From Streptomyces sp. NBC_01224 (GTDB lineage: Bacteria; Actinomycetota; Actinomycetes; Streptomycetales; Streptomycetaceae): a stretch of 64,000 nucleotides of DNA. The position numbers and the translations under genes were made by a program. The stretch is from positions 9,481,001-9,545,000 of the forward strand of contig NZ_CP108529.1 of the NCBI RefSeq assembly GCF_036002945.1, written 5' to 3'. Position 1 is the first letter of the stretch, and each line of letters opens with the position of its first letter. The notes beneath the pieces were generated by a model. The model made no database searches, was not told the origin of the DNA, and was given only the letters and a program-made list of their open reading frames with translations. Of the stretch, positions 45,088 through 54,597 are shown piece by piece.

Positions 45088-45246
45088 CCGCGGGTGGCGT
45101 TCGCGTCCCGGCTGCTGACCGAGACAGCCGAAAGCCAGGAGGCGATAGCGCGGCAGGCCGGCTTCGGTACGGAGGCCACACTGCGCCACGCCTTCCTACG
45201 GGTGCTGCGTGTCTCGCCGTGCGAGTACCGCGAGCGGTTCACCTGA
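45088..45246 (+). pseudogene. AraC-family regulator, C-terminal scrap
   Basis: Reads FASRLLTETAESQEAIARQA, GFGTEATLRHAFLRVLRVSP and CEYRERFT with a stop at 45246: the second helix-turn-helix of an AraC/XylS or GlxA-like regulator. The rest has been replaced by the DUF6262 fragment. It lies just before the ABC operon, whose regulator it may once have been. Confidence 0.65.
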
Positions 45247-45349
45247 GCCCGATCTCCAACTGGCCCGGAACTCAGGGCGCGTTCGTCCCGACTACTGAAC
45301 CGGGTGACGGAGGTTCGCCCGCGTGCCGAGTGGATCCGGGAGTAGTTCG

Positions 45350-46414
45350 ATGCGTTCTCGTGTGTGGGGCGGTACGGCGGCCGTCGTGCTGGGCGGCCTG
45401 CTGGCAGCCGGCTGCGGCGGCGGGGAGAAGGACAGGGCGGGCGAGAGTGCCGGGAAGGACGTCTCTGGCGGCTACCCCGTGTCCGTCACCGACTGCATGG
45501 GCGCCAGAACCACCTTCTCCAGCGCCCCGAAAAAGATCGTCACCAGCAATGCATCCAGCCTGGAGCTGCTGCTCCGTCTCGGCGCCGGTGACGACGTGAT
45601 CGGCACCGGCTTCCCGCCGGGCAAGGGGACCCTGCCCGACGACCTGGACGCGCAGGCGCAGAAAGTGAAGGTGCTCAGCGACACCGTCATCCCGAAGGAG
45701 AAGCTGCTCGGCTCCGGCGCCGACCTCTACATCGACACCTTCGCCAACATGAACATGGGCGGCGGGATGGGGGACGCGCCGACGGGGGAGGAGTTCAAGG
45801 CCGCCGGGATCAGGCACATCCACCTCAAGTCCACCGCCTGCGCCGCGACGAGCAAGAGCGCCCTGACCGACCTTTCGGCGGTCGAGGCCGACATCACCTC
45901 CCTCGGCGCGGTCACCGGCACCAGCACCAAGGCCAAGGAACTCGTCGCGGGGATGAAGGAGAAGACGGACGCCGTCCAGCAGGCGGTCGGCGCTGCGGCG
46001 CAGAGCGCGCGGCCCACGTACTTCTTCTTCGACTACGACACCGGCACCAAGCAGCCCACCGTCGTCTGCAACCGCCAGGTCGCCAACGCGGTCATCACCC
46101 TGGCCGGCGCCCGCAACGTCTTCGTCGACTGCGACGGCGACTACAAGCAGGTCGGCTGGGAGGACGTCATCGCCAGGAACCCGGACTGGATCCAGCTCGG
46201 GGTCCGCAACCGGGGGAGCGGGGCGGCGAACGACAAGGCGTTCGACGAGGCCGAGCAGTGGCTGAAGTCCAACGCGGCCACCAAGGGACTGAAGGCGGTC
46301 AAGGATGGCCATTTCCTGCGCATCGGCTCCGAGCAGACCACCATCGCGGGTGTCGAGAACGCCGACACCGTGGAGACGATCGCCAAGACGCTCTACCCGG
46401 GCAAGGTCGGCTGA
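45350..46414 (+). CDS. ABC transporter substrate-binding lipoprotein (siderophore/B12 class)
   Basis: 354 residues with a lipoprotein signal: basic start, hydrophobic core and lipobox LLAAGC with Cys22. The mature part is a class III (helical-backbone) binding protein: KKIVTSNASSLELLLRLGAG, DVIGTGFPPGKG, YKQVGWEDVIARNPDWIQLG. It captures a ferric siderophore, haem or cobalamin outside the membrane for the permease and ATPase that follow directly (two bases to the next start). No cobalamin riboswitch is visible upstream, making iron a better guess. Confidence 0.9.
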   Translation: MRSRVWGGTAAVVLGGLLAAGCGGGEKDRAGESAGKDVSGGYPVSVTDCMGARTTFSSAPKKIVTSNASSLELLLRLGAGDDVIGTGFPPGKGTLPDDLDAQAQKVKVLSDTVIPKEKLLGSGADLYIDTFANMNMGGGMGDAPTGEEFKAAGIRHIHLKSTACAATSKSALTDLSAVEADITSLGAVTGTSTKAKELVAGMKEKTDAVQQAVGAAAQSARPTYFFFDYDTGTKQPTVVCNRQVANAVITLAGARNVFVDCDGDYKQVGWEDVIARNPDWIQLGVRNRGSGAANDKAFDEAEQWLKSNAATKGLKAVKDGHFLRIGSEQTTIAGVENADTVETIAKTLYPGKVG

Positions 46415-46416
46415 CC

Positions 46417-47484
46417 GTGGCCTTCACGCTGGTGCGCCGGAAGGCCACCACAGTAGAGGCGCGTGCCGGTCTGCAAGCCGGACCGCTGGCGGCCGTCCTG
46501 GGCGTGGCACTCCTGGCCGCGCTGACGGCTGCCGTGGCCTGCGGCTCGACGTCCATCCCGCCCGGCGAGGTGTGGAGCGTGGTGTGGCGTCGGCTGTCCG
46601 GAGAGACGCCGCGCCCCGGCACGGACGACCTCATCGTGTGGCAACTCCGCGTGCCTCGCGCCCTGTTGGCTGCGCTTGTCGGTGCCGGACTCGGTCTGGT
46701 CGGTACGGCGGTGCAGGCGCTGGTACGCAACCCGCTGGCCGACCCCTACCTGCTGGGTATCTCCAACGGTGCCTCCCTCGGGGCGGTCGCCGCCATCGTG
46801 CTCGGCCTCGGGGCGGGCGGGGCGCTGGGCCTGTCCGGTGCCGCCTTTGCAGGCGCACTGGCCACCTTCGCGCTGGTGTGGGCGGTCGCTCGCCGCGGCG
46901 GGGGCTTCGCCCCTCTCCGGCTGGTCCTGGCCGGGGTAGCGATCGGGCAGTTCTTGTCCGGCTTCACCAGCTACTTGGTGCTCCGGGCCGGGGACGAGCA
47001 GCAGACCCACAGCGTGCTGTTCTGGCTCATGGGCAGCCTCAGCGGGGCGAACTGGGAGCTGCTCGCGGTGCCCGCGGTCGCGGTTGTGGCCGCCGGGTTC
47101 TGGCTCCAGGCCCGCGCCCGCGGCCTGAACGCCCTGCTGATGGGCGACGAGACGGCGGCCGGCGTCGGAATCGATGTGACGCGGTTGCGCCGCGAACTGT
47201 TCACGGTGACAAGCGTGCTGACTGGTGTCCTGGTCGCGGTCTCGGGCGCGATCGCCTTCGTCGCGCTGATGGTGCCGCATGTCTGCCGCCTGGTCATCGG
47301 CGGCGACCACCGCCGCCTGCTGCCCATCTCGGCACTGTTCGGCGCCCTGCTGCTGGTCGTGGTCGACATCGTCTGCCGTACGGCAATGGACACGCAGGAG
47401 CTGCCGGTCGGCGTGGTCACCTCGCTCATCGGGGCTCCAACCCTGCTGTATCTGCTGGACCGGCGCCTGGGGAGCGGCAGTTGA
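46417..47484 (+). CDS. ABC transporter permease, FecCD/BtuC family
   Basis: 355 residues, GTG start, about ten membrane helices. FecCD hallmarks: IVWQLRVPRALLAALVGAGL, GTAVQALVRNPLADPYLLGI, SNGASLGA, and VSGAIAFVALMVPHVCRLVI followed by GGDHRRLLPISALFGA. The last block contacts the ATPase. It forms the homodimeric channel and is made from the same mRNA as the binding protein and ATPase. Confidence 0.93.
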   Translation: MAFTLVRRKATTVEARAGLQAGPLAAVLGVALLAALTAAVACGSTSIPPGEVWSVVWRRLSGETPRPGTDDLIVWQLRVPRALLAALVGAGLGLVGTAVQALVRNPLADPYLLGISNGASLGAVAAIVLGLGAGGALGLSGAAFAGALATFALVWAVARRGGGFAPLRLVLAGVAIGQFLSGFTSYLVLRAGDEQQTHSVLFWLMGSLSGANWELLAVPAVAVVAAGFWLQARARGLNALLMGDETAAGVGIDVTRLRRELFTVTSVLTGVLVAVSGAIAFVALMVPHVCRLVIGGDHRRLLPISALFGALLLVVVDIVCRTAMDTQELPVGVVTSLIGAPTLLYLLDRRLGSGS

Positions 47485-48296
47485 GGATCGACATCGAGGA
47501 CCTGCACGTCGCCTACGCCGGCCGCACGGTCGTGTCCGGCGCCCACCTGATTGCTGCCGAGGGCGAGATCGCGGGCCTGGTCGGGCCCAACGGCAGCGGA
47601 AAGTCCACGCTCCTGCGCACGGTCTACCGGCATCTGAAGCCGACGGCCGGGCGGGTGCTGCTGGACGGGACCGACATCCGGGAGTTGACCCCGGCCCGGT
47701 CGGCCCGCCATGTGGCCGCTCTTCCGCAGGAGCGGGGCAGCGATTTCGAGCTGACCGTGCGCGAGGTCGTCGCCATGGGCCGTACGCCCTACAAGCGGGC
47801 CTTCGCCGGGGAGGACGCCACCGACCGTAACGTTGTCGCCCGTGCCCTCACCGACGTCGGCATGGACGGGTACGCCGGACGCCGCTTCACGGCCCTGTCC
47901 GGTGGCGAGCGCCAACGCGTTTTGCTGGCACGGGCGTTCGCGCAGGACCCCGACGTCCTGGTCCTGGACGAACCGACCAACCACCTCGACGTCCGCCACC
48001 AGGTCGAGTTGCTCGCCCTGCTGCACACCCAGCGCCGTACGACACTCGTGTCGCTGCACGACCTCAACGCCGCCGCCGCCGTGTGCGACCGGCTGCACGT
48101 GCTGCACGCCGGAGCCGTGGTGGCTTCCGGTCCGCCCCGCGAAGTCCTCACGCCCGCTCTGATGGCAGAGGTGTTCGGGGTGCGGGCGGCGGTGGTCGAC
48201 CACCCACTGACTGGGGACCCGCTGATCGCCTTCGACCACCGGACACTGGCCCCGGCGGGGCCGCTCGTGGCCGCGGAGACTCACGCGGGCGGATGA
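47481..48296 (+). CDS. ABC transporter ATP-binding protein (FecE/BtuD class)
   Basis: 271 residues, TTG start overlapping the permease stop by four bases (TTGA). Walker A GPNGSGKST (35-43), signature LSGGERQ (139-145), Walker B VLVLDEP (159-165), switch His193 in SLHDLN, and the family's PLKPTAGRVLLDG-like and RTPYKRAF segments. Powers import through the FecCD permease. Last gene of the operon; a hairpin follows its stop directly. Confidence 0.94.
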   Translation: MRIDIEDLHVAYAGRTVVSGAHLIAAEGEIAGLVGPNGSGKSTLLRTVYRHLKPTAGRVLLDGTDIRELTPARSARHVAALPQERGSDFELTVREVVAMGRTPYKRAFAGEDATDRNVVARALTDVGMDGYAGRRFTALSGGERQRVLLARAFAQDPDVLVLDEPTNHLDVRHQVELLALLHTQRRTTLVSLHDLNAAAAVCDRLHVLHAGAVVASGPPREVLTPALMAEVFGVRAAVVDHPLTGDPLIAFDHRTLAPAGPLVAAETHAGG

Positions 48297-48297
48297 C

Positions 48298-48341
48298 GAA
48301 GAGGCTGGGCGGGATGGCTACGTGTCCTGCCCGGCCTCTTC
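48298..48341 (+). terminator. terminator of the ABC operon
   Basis: GAAGAGGCTGGGCGGGA pairs with TCCTGCCCGGCCTCTTC (17 pairs, two of them G-U) two bases after the ATPase stop. A classic GC-rich streptomycete terminator. Confidence 0.75.
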
Positions 48342-48429
48342 GCGTACTCAGCTTGGCGTTTAAAGAGATCGCCTCGTTTGGGCTGTCGCTTCTCATCCTG
48401 AGGTGCCCAGACTTTTGTGGCTGACAGGA

Positions 48430-49032
48430 CTACATGCCACGATCCGGGCCGCTCCACGGCTCCGGGCGTTCGGTGGCAGACATCGGGAGCCGCCGCAGTT
48501 GCACTGGACCGGGGTAGAAGGCTGAGCTGTTTGGACCGGCCATCTCCTCGCCGATCAGGTAGCGGTAGAGCCATTCAGCGAAGCTCATGTGATACTCGGC
48601 CCAGCCGATCTCCCCATCTTCGACCAGGAGCCGTGGGGTGACGGATCCAGCGGCGAGGAAGATGGTCTCACCACGGTCGGTGCTCGCGATCGGCCACAGT
48701 CCGTCGATGGTGCCGAAGCTCAGCTCCTTGAGCCCGAACAGCAGGCGGGGATCCTGGTCCGCATCGAGGTCGAGTTCGTCCCAGGGCACCTCGGACCACG
48801 CCCGGATTGTGTCCCGGATCCACTGCCTCAGGTTCCATCGCTCGGTCGCCGGATGGGACAGGTACAGATGGCCGTTAAGGTGAATCGGAGCGTATGCGTC
48901 GACGAGGGCCTGGTAGTCGGAGGGCAGCTGTATTCCGAGTTCTTCGTGAAGTCGGTCCCAGGCGGACGGGTCTGCATAGCGGTTCTGTGGCGGGCCGAGC
49001 ATGGCCATGGTGGCGGCCAGATAGTCAGGCAT
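48430..49032 (-). CDS. SMI1/KNR4 (SUKH) family protein
   Basis: 200 residues: AWDRLHEELGIQLPSDYQAL then VDAYAPIHLNGHLYLSHP is the SUKH signature, followed by GLWPIASTDRGETIFLAAG and SFAEWLYRYLIGEEMAG, the typical C-terminal strands. ATG 49032 is chosen for its AGAGAGG ribosome-binding site; the open frame extends further upstream without one. Likely a cytosolic immunity protein to a contact or secreted nuclease toxin. No partner toxin is visible. Confidence 0.85.
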   Translation of the reverse strand: MPDYLAATMAMLGPPQNRYADPSAWDRLHEELGIQLPSDYQALVDAYAPIHLNGHLYLSHPATERWNLRQWIRDTIRAWSEVPWDELDLDADQDPRLLFGLKELSFGTIDGLWPIASTDRGETIFLAAGSVTPRLLVEDGEIGWAEYHMSFAEWLYRYLIGEEMAGPNSSAFYPGPVQLRRLPMSATERPEPWSGPDRGM

Positions 49033-49364
49033 GGGGTACCTCTCTGAAAGACGCATCTGGCCAACGGCGCAAAGCTGCAGGCCGAGGCCGAGGCCGTGCT
49101 CGGGCATCGGCTTACCCCATGGATCATCCCAGCCGTTGTCTTCGGCCAGGTCGCCAGCCTGCCGTAGCAGATCAAAGTGGCCGCGATGCCAGCGAAGGCC
49201 AGGTATGGAGTGTGGTGTCGCGACGTACGGCGACTTCGTGGTGGAGGCGGTCCGCCGCGTCCTCGTGACCACCCTGCACGAAGCCGGGGCGCTTTTCCGA
49301 GAGGCGATTCGGTGCACGGCCGTGGGCAGTGGTCGTGCCGGCTGTCCACGGCCGCGCCGCTGGT

Positions 49365-49787
49365 TCAGCGGACGTGCACCGTCACCACGTCAGAGGCTTG
49401 CAAGCGCACGGGATTCTGGTCATGCGGGCTGGTCAGGCCGTACAGCACCGCACGGAATTCCAGGTTGCCGCGGCGTGCGGACGTGCCGTGTGCAGTGACC
49501 CGTGCGTCGCCCTCGACCGCGGCGCTGCAATTCTCCTGGTGCCACCCTTCGCCGAAGCCCTTCTCCTCCAGGCACAGCTGATGCAGGTAGCCGGCGCTGT
49601 CATCGCCGCCGTGCGCCTTGACCGTGATGGTCTTGCCGACATGCGCCGTGCGCGGCGCCGTGATTTCCACGCCGCCCTTGGCGAACGCCGGCCCGGCGGC
49701 CAGAGTCACTGAGGCCAGACCCAGCGCACCGATCCCAGCCACACGGCCGCACCGCGTCTTTACCCCGGTCTTCTTCGTCCTGGTCAT
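49365..49787 (-). CDS. small secreted protein
   Basis: 140 residues with a clear signal peptide (GVKTRCGRVAGIGALGLASV.. to AGPAFA). The mature ~105 residues are beta-rich with two cysteines (LHQLCLEEKGFGEG, HQENCSAAVEGDARV), likely one disulfide, and a VGKTITVKAHGGDD Ig-like strand. Found as a single-gene unit; no known family. Start ATG 49787. Confidence 0.7.
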   Translation of the reverse strand: MTRTKKTGVKTRCGRVAGIGALGLASVTLAAGPAFAKGGVEITAPRTAHVGKTITVKAHGGDDSAGYLHQLCLEEKGFGEGWHQENCSAAVEGDARVTAHGTSARRGNLEFRAVLYGLTSPHDQNPVRLQASDVVTVHVR

Positions 49788-50359
49788 GGACTTCCCTCCC
49801 GCGGATCCCCCACCTGGTGAGACCCACCCCTTCGCGAAGGCGCCCGGTGCGCCTCGCCGACTATCCAGATGAGCCGGCCGCCCCGCACGTTGCCCCTCGC
49901 CCAGCGCCGTTACGAATTAACGACATAACCTGCTAACCAGGGCCTGATCCCACGAACAGCCGCCAAATCGCGTCTTGGGAGCGGTAGCCCGCTAACCTGA
50001 GTGCTCCGATATCGCAAACAGAAGAGGTCATCCAGCGATAGGCGCGATGGCCCGCCGGGTTGCCGCATGCCTCGAAGTGCCGGAGCCGGCCACCGCGTGA
50101 CACCGGGGGTGCACGGTTGTTGGACAGCGCGGATCCAGGCTGGGCCCTGGGCTCGATTGGGCGTGAGCTGCGGAACGAACGGCCCCTACCGCAAGAACGT
50201 CGACTACGACTCCACCTGTGGCGCAAGGCCCTGAACAAGACGTTCCCGAATAGCGGCGGCAAGCGGATCACGGTGTTCACCACCGCCAGCCATGTCCGCT
50301 CCCCGCGCAACCGCGCCGCCCACCAAGAGCCGCTGATGGCGTACGCGGCACCAGTCGCG
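49788..50359. other. non-coding with a coding-like scrap at 50150-50330 (+)
   Basis: A + frame reads ALNKTFPNSGGKRITVFTTA and SHVRSPRNRAAHQEPL, which resembles protein but lacks start and end. The left part is the promoter of the secreted protein. Nothing else is recognised. Confidence 0.35.
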
Positions 50360-50530
50360 CTACGACCGTTGCTCGATCCACCAGAAGACGAGGCCGGCGG
50401 CGCCGGTGCCGTAGCAGGCGCCGCGCAGAATGTTGGCGGCGATGACGCGGCGACGGCGAGCAATCCAGTGCCGGGCGTTCAGGAATCGCTTGTTCCAGAT
50501 CGGTCTGAGGGGGTTGGGCTTAGAGTTCAC
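50360..50530 (-). CDS. small membrane protein
   Basis: 56 residues from GTG 50530: NSKPNPLRPIWNKRFLNARH, then a basic run and one hydrophobic helix RGACYGTGAAGLVFWWIEQR. A GGAAGGAA site sits at the right distance from the GTG, better than for ATG 50560. Possible phage-shock or toxin-like peptide, but no family is recognised. Confidence 0.5.
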   Translation of the reverse strand: MNSKPNPLRPIWNKRFLNARHWIARRRRVIAANILRGACYGTGAAGLVFWWIEQRS

Positions 50531-50632
50531 GGAGGTGTTCCTTCCATCGCGGGGGTGCATCGGTGCGAGGAGCCCGCTGTCGACCCATTGGCCTAGGAAC
50601 CGGGGTCGTCGGTAGGGCTTCTTGTTTTTGGG

Positions 50633-50970
50633 TCAGCTCCGGCAGGAGAGTTCGTGGAGTCGGTCGGCGAGTTGGTCGGGGCGGCAGACCAGTCCGCCGG
50701 TATTGCCGCTGCCGACCAGGCGTCCGATCTCGGCTTCCAGTCCGCCGGTGGCGACGGTCGCGTTCGAGCCGTGGCGGCCGACGTAGCCGGCGAAGTGCTC
50801 CAAGCCGTGGATGACCTCGTGGGAGAGGTCGTCGAGGTAGCGCTGGAGCTGGTTGAGCCAGTGCGTCGCCTCACGTGATTCTCCGAGACAGAGGTGGCGC
50901 AGGTAGAGGCAGTAGGCGGCGGCTCCGTGTCCGGCGCCGGCGGCCAGCTGTGTGAGCGTCTTGACGTGTC
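50633..50970 (-). pseudogene. conserved hypothetical, 5'-truncated
   Basis: The frame ending at 50633 reads LTQLAAGAGHGAAAYCLYLR, HLCLGESREATHWLNQLQRY, LDDLSHEVIHGLEHFAGYVG, then LVCRPDQLADRLHELSCRS, clearly coding, but a TGA precedes it near 50975 and there is no start. The N-terminus has been lost. I do not recognise the family. Confidence 0.5.
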
Positions 50971-51270
50971 GTCAACCCTTCCGACTTTCTTGTTCACGGG
51001 CAGTCACGCCGCCAAGTTCCGTGCTTGCCTGAAGATCAAAGTGACAGGCGTCACAACTTGGGCCAAAGGCTGTACGGCGATACGCTCACTCTCTGGAGTG
51101 AATGCCTGTAAATCGGTCCCGCTCGCATACCAGCTGTGCTATCCGCTTGCGGAGTTCAGTCGCGTACGCCCTCGACACCCTCAAACTCCTTCCCCGGCTC
51201 CTGCCGGGCGGGCGGAAAGCCCGCCGGACGGGAGGAGGGCCGGCCGGGCCCGCGGCTACAGCCACGCGAA

Positions 51271-51305
51271 GGGGGCCGGAGCCACCGGCATTGGCTCCGG
51301 CCCCC
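51271..51305. terminator. strong hairpin
   Basis: GGGGGCCGGAGCCA and TGGCTCCGGCCCCC are perfect 14-bp arms around seven bases, placed just after the stop of the reverse-strand gene at 51323. Confidence 0.75.
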
Positions 51306-51322
51306 TGCTGACAGCGGACAGA

Positions 51323-51909
51323 TCAGTCGATGTCCTCGCGTGGGGAAAGGAGCGCGAAGTACGTCGCGCGCTGCTCGTCGGTCAGCTCACCGTCGAGGGC
51401 GAGGGCCTGCCGGAGCGTGCGGAGCGTCTCCTTGGGTGGGACGTTCCACCGGGTGCGTGGCTCGTGCATGATCTCGCCGATGTACCAGTGGGCGGGGCTG
51501 GGGTGGTGGCGGATGTACCAGTCGAGCATCGTCGCCACTGGGGGAGTCAGGTAGAGGTGCCACCAGTCCTTCCCCTCCTTCTCCTCGCCTGGCTCGGCGA
51601 CGTCCCCGGCCAGCTCGACGGCCTCGGCGAAGTTGTTGAGCACCGCGCCCTCGACAACCGGTCCCAGAATCTCGGTGGGCAGGATCCGGTCCAGACTGAC
51701 CGCAACGTTCCAGGCGAGCACGTCGGACACCTCGCGTACGGACGTCTCGTTGCGCCGGCGCAGGATCCACCGCTTACGTACGTTCGGTCGTCCCCCATAA
51801 CGTGTGCTGGAAGTCAGCAGCCAACCGGTTGCCTACCTCGGCCGCGCCGGGCGAGAAGTTGTCCCGGTCGCCGGCGGACATGGTGGCCGTGATTCCCTCG
51901 TGGGAGAGC
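51323..51909 (-). pseudogene. 3' part of a conserved actinobacterial gene split by two IS elements
   Basis: Continues the 5' part at 54598-54856. Right of the IS the frame resumes with SHEGITATMSAGDRDNFSPG and AAEVGNRLAADFQHTLWGTT, then a one- or two-base shift near 51785 leads to VRKRWILRRRNETSVREVSD, VLAWNVAVSLDRILPTEILG, WWHLYLTPPVATMLDWYIRH and LALDGELTDEQRATYFALLS. The downstream ~135 codons remain open and could be translated alone from GTG 51730. The family is a predicted DNA-binding/abi-like hypothetical; no function known. Confidence 0.65.
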
Positions 51910-51911
51910 TA

Positions 51912-53065
51912 GTGTCCTGCGCCGGAGATCTATCGTTAGTTCCTGTATGAGTGTTTCTGCGGGTGTGCCCGCACCGCGTCGTGGTCCGAAGCTGGAACCG
52001 TTGTTGTTGTCCGTTGACGAGCGTGCGGTGCTGGAGCGTTGGGCCCGGCGGGCGACGTCTGCGCAGGCGGTGGCGTTACGGGCGCGGATCGTGCTGGCGT
52101 GTGCAGGCCCTGACGTTCCGCCGATTGTTGTGGTGGCGCGGGATCTTCGGGTAGCGGCGGATACGGTCCGCAAGTGGCGTCGGCGGTTCCTGGCCGCCCG
52201 GCTGGACGGGTTGATGGACGAGCCCCGGCCGGGTCGACCGCCCACCATCAGCGTCGACCAGGTGGAGGCCGTCGTGGTCAGCACGTTGGAGGAGATGCCG
52301 AAGAACGCCACGCACTGGTCGCGCAAGTCGATGGCCGACCGCAGCGGGCTGTCGAAGTCGACCGTGGGCCGAATCTGGCGCAAGTTCCATCTCAAGCCTC
52401 ATCTGACGGACACCTTCAAACTGTCGGCGGACCCCTTGTTCGTGGAGAAGGTCCACGACGTGGTCGGGCTGTACTTCAATCCGCCCGAAGGGGCGGTGGT
52501 GCTGTCGGTGGACGAGAAGTCGCAGATCCAGGCGCTGGACCGGTCTCAGCCGGTGCTGCCGATGATGCCGGGCATGCCCGAGCGTCGCACCCACGACTAC
52601 GTCCGCAACGGTCTGACCACCCTCTTCGCGGCCTTCGACGTCGCGACCGGCGAAGTCATCACCTCGCTGCACCGTCGGCACCGGGCAGCGGAGTTCAAGA
52701 AGTTCCTCATCAAGATCGAAAAGGAGGTTCCCGGGCACCTCCAGGTCCACCTGATCTGCGATAACTACGGCACCCACAAGACGCCCGCCATCAAGGCATG
52801 GCTGGCCAAACACCCCCGATTCCACCTGCACTTCACCCCTACCAGTTCGTCCTGGATCAACCAGGTGGAGAGGTGGTTCGGCTTCCTCGCCGACCAGAAG
52901 ATCCGCCGCGGCTCCCACAAAAGCGTGCGTTCCCTGGAAGCCGACATCCGTGCGTGGGTAAAGGAGTGGAACGAAAACCCAACACCGTTCATCTGGACCA
53001 AGACGGCCGAGGAGATCCTCGACTCCCTCGCCCGCTTCTGCCGACGGATCTCCGGCGCAGGACAC
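51912..53065 (+). mobile_element. IS630-family element
   Basis: GTGTCCTGCGCCGGAGATC and its exact complement form 19-bp terminal repeats. TA dinucleotides flank both ends (51910-51911, 53066-53067), the IS630 target duplication. Size about 1.15 kb with one intact transposase. Confidence 0.92.
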
Positions 53066-53068
53066 TAG
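51947..53068 (+). CDS. IS630-family transposase
   Basis: 373 residues. N-terminal helix-turn-helix (RDLRVAADTVRKWRRRFLAA), GRPP linker, Rfx/winged part (SKSTVGRIWRKFHLKPHLTD) and the DDE triad Asp189 in VVLSVDEKSQIQ, Asp272 in LICDNYGTHK and Glu308 in WINQVERWFG. Intact. The stop codon TAG at 53066-53068 is formed by the duplicated target TA plus the next host base, so the C-terminus depends on the insertion site. Confidence 0.93.
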   Translation: MSVSAGVPAPRRGPKLEPLLLSVDERAVLERWARRATSAQAVALRARIVLACAGPDVPPIVVVARDLRVAADTVRKWRRRFLAARLDGLMDEPRPGRPPTISVDQVEAVVVSTLEEMPKNATHWSRKSMADRSGLSKSTVGRIWRKFHLKPHLTDTFKLSADPLFVEKVHDVVGLYFNPPEGAVVLSVDEKSQIQALDRSQPVLPMMPGMPERRTHDYVRNGLTTLFAAFDVATGEVITSLHRRHRAAEFKKFLIKIEKEVPGHLQVHLICDNYGTHKTPAIKAWLAKHPRFHLHFTPTSSSWINQVERWFGFLADQKIRRGSHKSVRSLEADIRAWVKEWNENPTPFIWTKTAEEILDSLARFCRRISGAGH

Positions 53069-54595
53069 CGGTGGTTTGTTGACTGCGGGTCAGGGCCGTA
53101 GTAGGCCGGTAGCAGAGGAACGTTGCCTCGCCGCCTGGGGGCTTGTGATGACCCGTCGTCTGCCGTGTCCGCCCGCACCGGGCCCGCTGGAAGCCTACGC
53201 CGCACGCTTCGATGACCTGTTCTCCACACTGGCACAGCGCCGTGGGTTCCGCGAGTACCTGACCGGGCTACTGTTGCCGCGGAACCGCAACAAGACGCTG
53301 ACCTGCCTGGCCGGCACCGAACCCGTCGTCGGGGCCCAGCACCCCTCGGTGCAGCGGCTGCAGTTCTTCCTGTCCGAATCGACCTGGGACCACGAGCAGG
53401 TCAACGCCCGCCGGGTGGAACTGCTGCTGGCCGACCCCGCGACCGCGCCGCACCCGGGCGGGGTGCTGGTGATCGATGACTCCGGGGACCGTAAGGACGG
53501 GAAGGCGACCGCGCACATCGGACGGCAGTGGCTGGGCCGGCTGGGCAAGACCGACAACGGCATCGTCACCGTGACCACCTGCTGGGCCGATGAGAACCTC
53601 TACTACCCGCTGCACGCCGTGCCCTACAGCCCCGCCCATCACTTCCCCAAGGGCAAGAGCGACCCCGGCTTCCGCACCAAGCTGCAGATCGCCGCAGAGC
53701 TGGCCCGCACCGCGAAGACTGCCGGGGTGGGCTTCCGGGCCGTGGCCGCCGACTGCGCCTACGGCGACCAGGACAGCTTCCGCAGACAACTCGCCTCGGC
53801 AGGGCTACCGTTCGTCATGGACCTCAAACCGAGCCACGGCACCTGGGCCTACGGCAAGGACGCCTACACTCCCGTCGATGCCGCCCGCGCCTTGACCTGG
53901 ACGGACCCCGAGCATCCGGGTGACTGGACCGCCGTCGAGCGAACCTTCCGTGACGGGCACACCGAGACCTGGTGGGCCGCCGACGCCCGCCTCGGCTGGT
54001 GGGGACCCGACGGGAACGTCCGCCTGGTCGTGGCCACCACCGACCCGGCCACGCTGCCCCCGCAAGCCACCTGGTACCTGGCCACCGACCTGCCCCGCCC
54101 CGGCGGCCCCCGCGAGGCCGACAGCCCCGAACCGGCCGCCGGGCTGCACGAAGTCGTCCGGATCTACGGCATCCGACACTGGATCGAGCAGAGCTACAAA
54201 CAGGTCAAGGGCGAACTCGGGTGGGCCGACTTCCAAGTCCGTTCCGACACCGCCATCCGCCGCCACCAGACCCTGGTCACCTGCGCCTTCTCGTTCTGTT
54301 GGGACGCCTGGTTCAGTCCACCACCCGAGGTTTCGCCCGAAACAGCACCACCGGAGCCGCCCGAAGAACCGGGCCGGCCCGAGAGGGGGACCAACCAGAC
54401 CCCACCAGCCCCACACGGCCACCTGGCCCAAGGCGATACGCGCCGTCCGGGCCTGGCTCGACCCCTGGACCAGCCTCCAACGATGCTGGCGAGCCTGGAC
54501 GAATGCACCCCCACCACCCGAACTCCAAGCCCTGATCAACGCCGTCGGCGCAGGCCACCCGCTTGACCTCTACTCCCCGGCTTAACAAACCACCG
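53069..54595 (+). mobile_element. IS701-family element nested at the IS630 end
   Basis: Terminal repeats CGGTGGTTTGTT / AACAAACCACCG with a CTAG duplication (53065-53068 and 54596-54599). CTAG is the preferred IS701 target. The left CTAG is made of the last base of IS630 plus its TA, so this insertion came second. Confidence 0.9.
53148..54585 (+). pseudogene. IS701-family transposase, frameshifted near the end
   Basis: DDE transposase: RGFREYLTGLLLPRNRNKTL, QHPSVQRLQFFLSESTWDHE, GVLVIDDSGDRKDGKATAHI (first Asp pair), AVAADCAYGDQDSFRRQLAS and RHWIEQSYKQVKGELGWADF. All core motifs are intact. At about 54380 a one-base shift moves the natural tail (WPKAIRAVRAWLDPWTSLQR, ALINAVGAGHPLDLYSPA, stop at 54585) to another frame, while the current frame ends at 54566 with an arginine/proline tail. 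Possibly still active because the catalytic domain is unaffected. Confidence 0.82.
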
Positions 54596-54597
54596 CT

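Noticed and set aside
45250..45350. Cobalamin riboswitch upstream of the ABC operon
   Set aside because: Bits of GAACCGGGTG were suggestive, but the conserved B12 box and the long aptamer are absent and the upstream 150 bases are coding relics.
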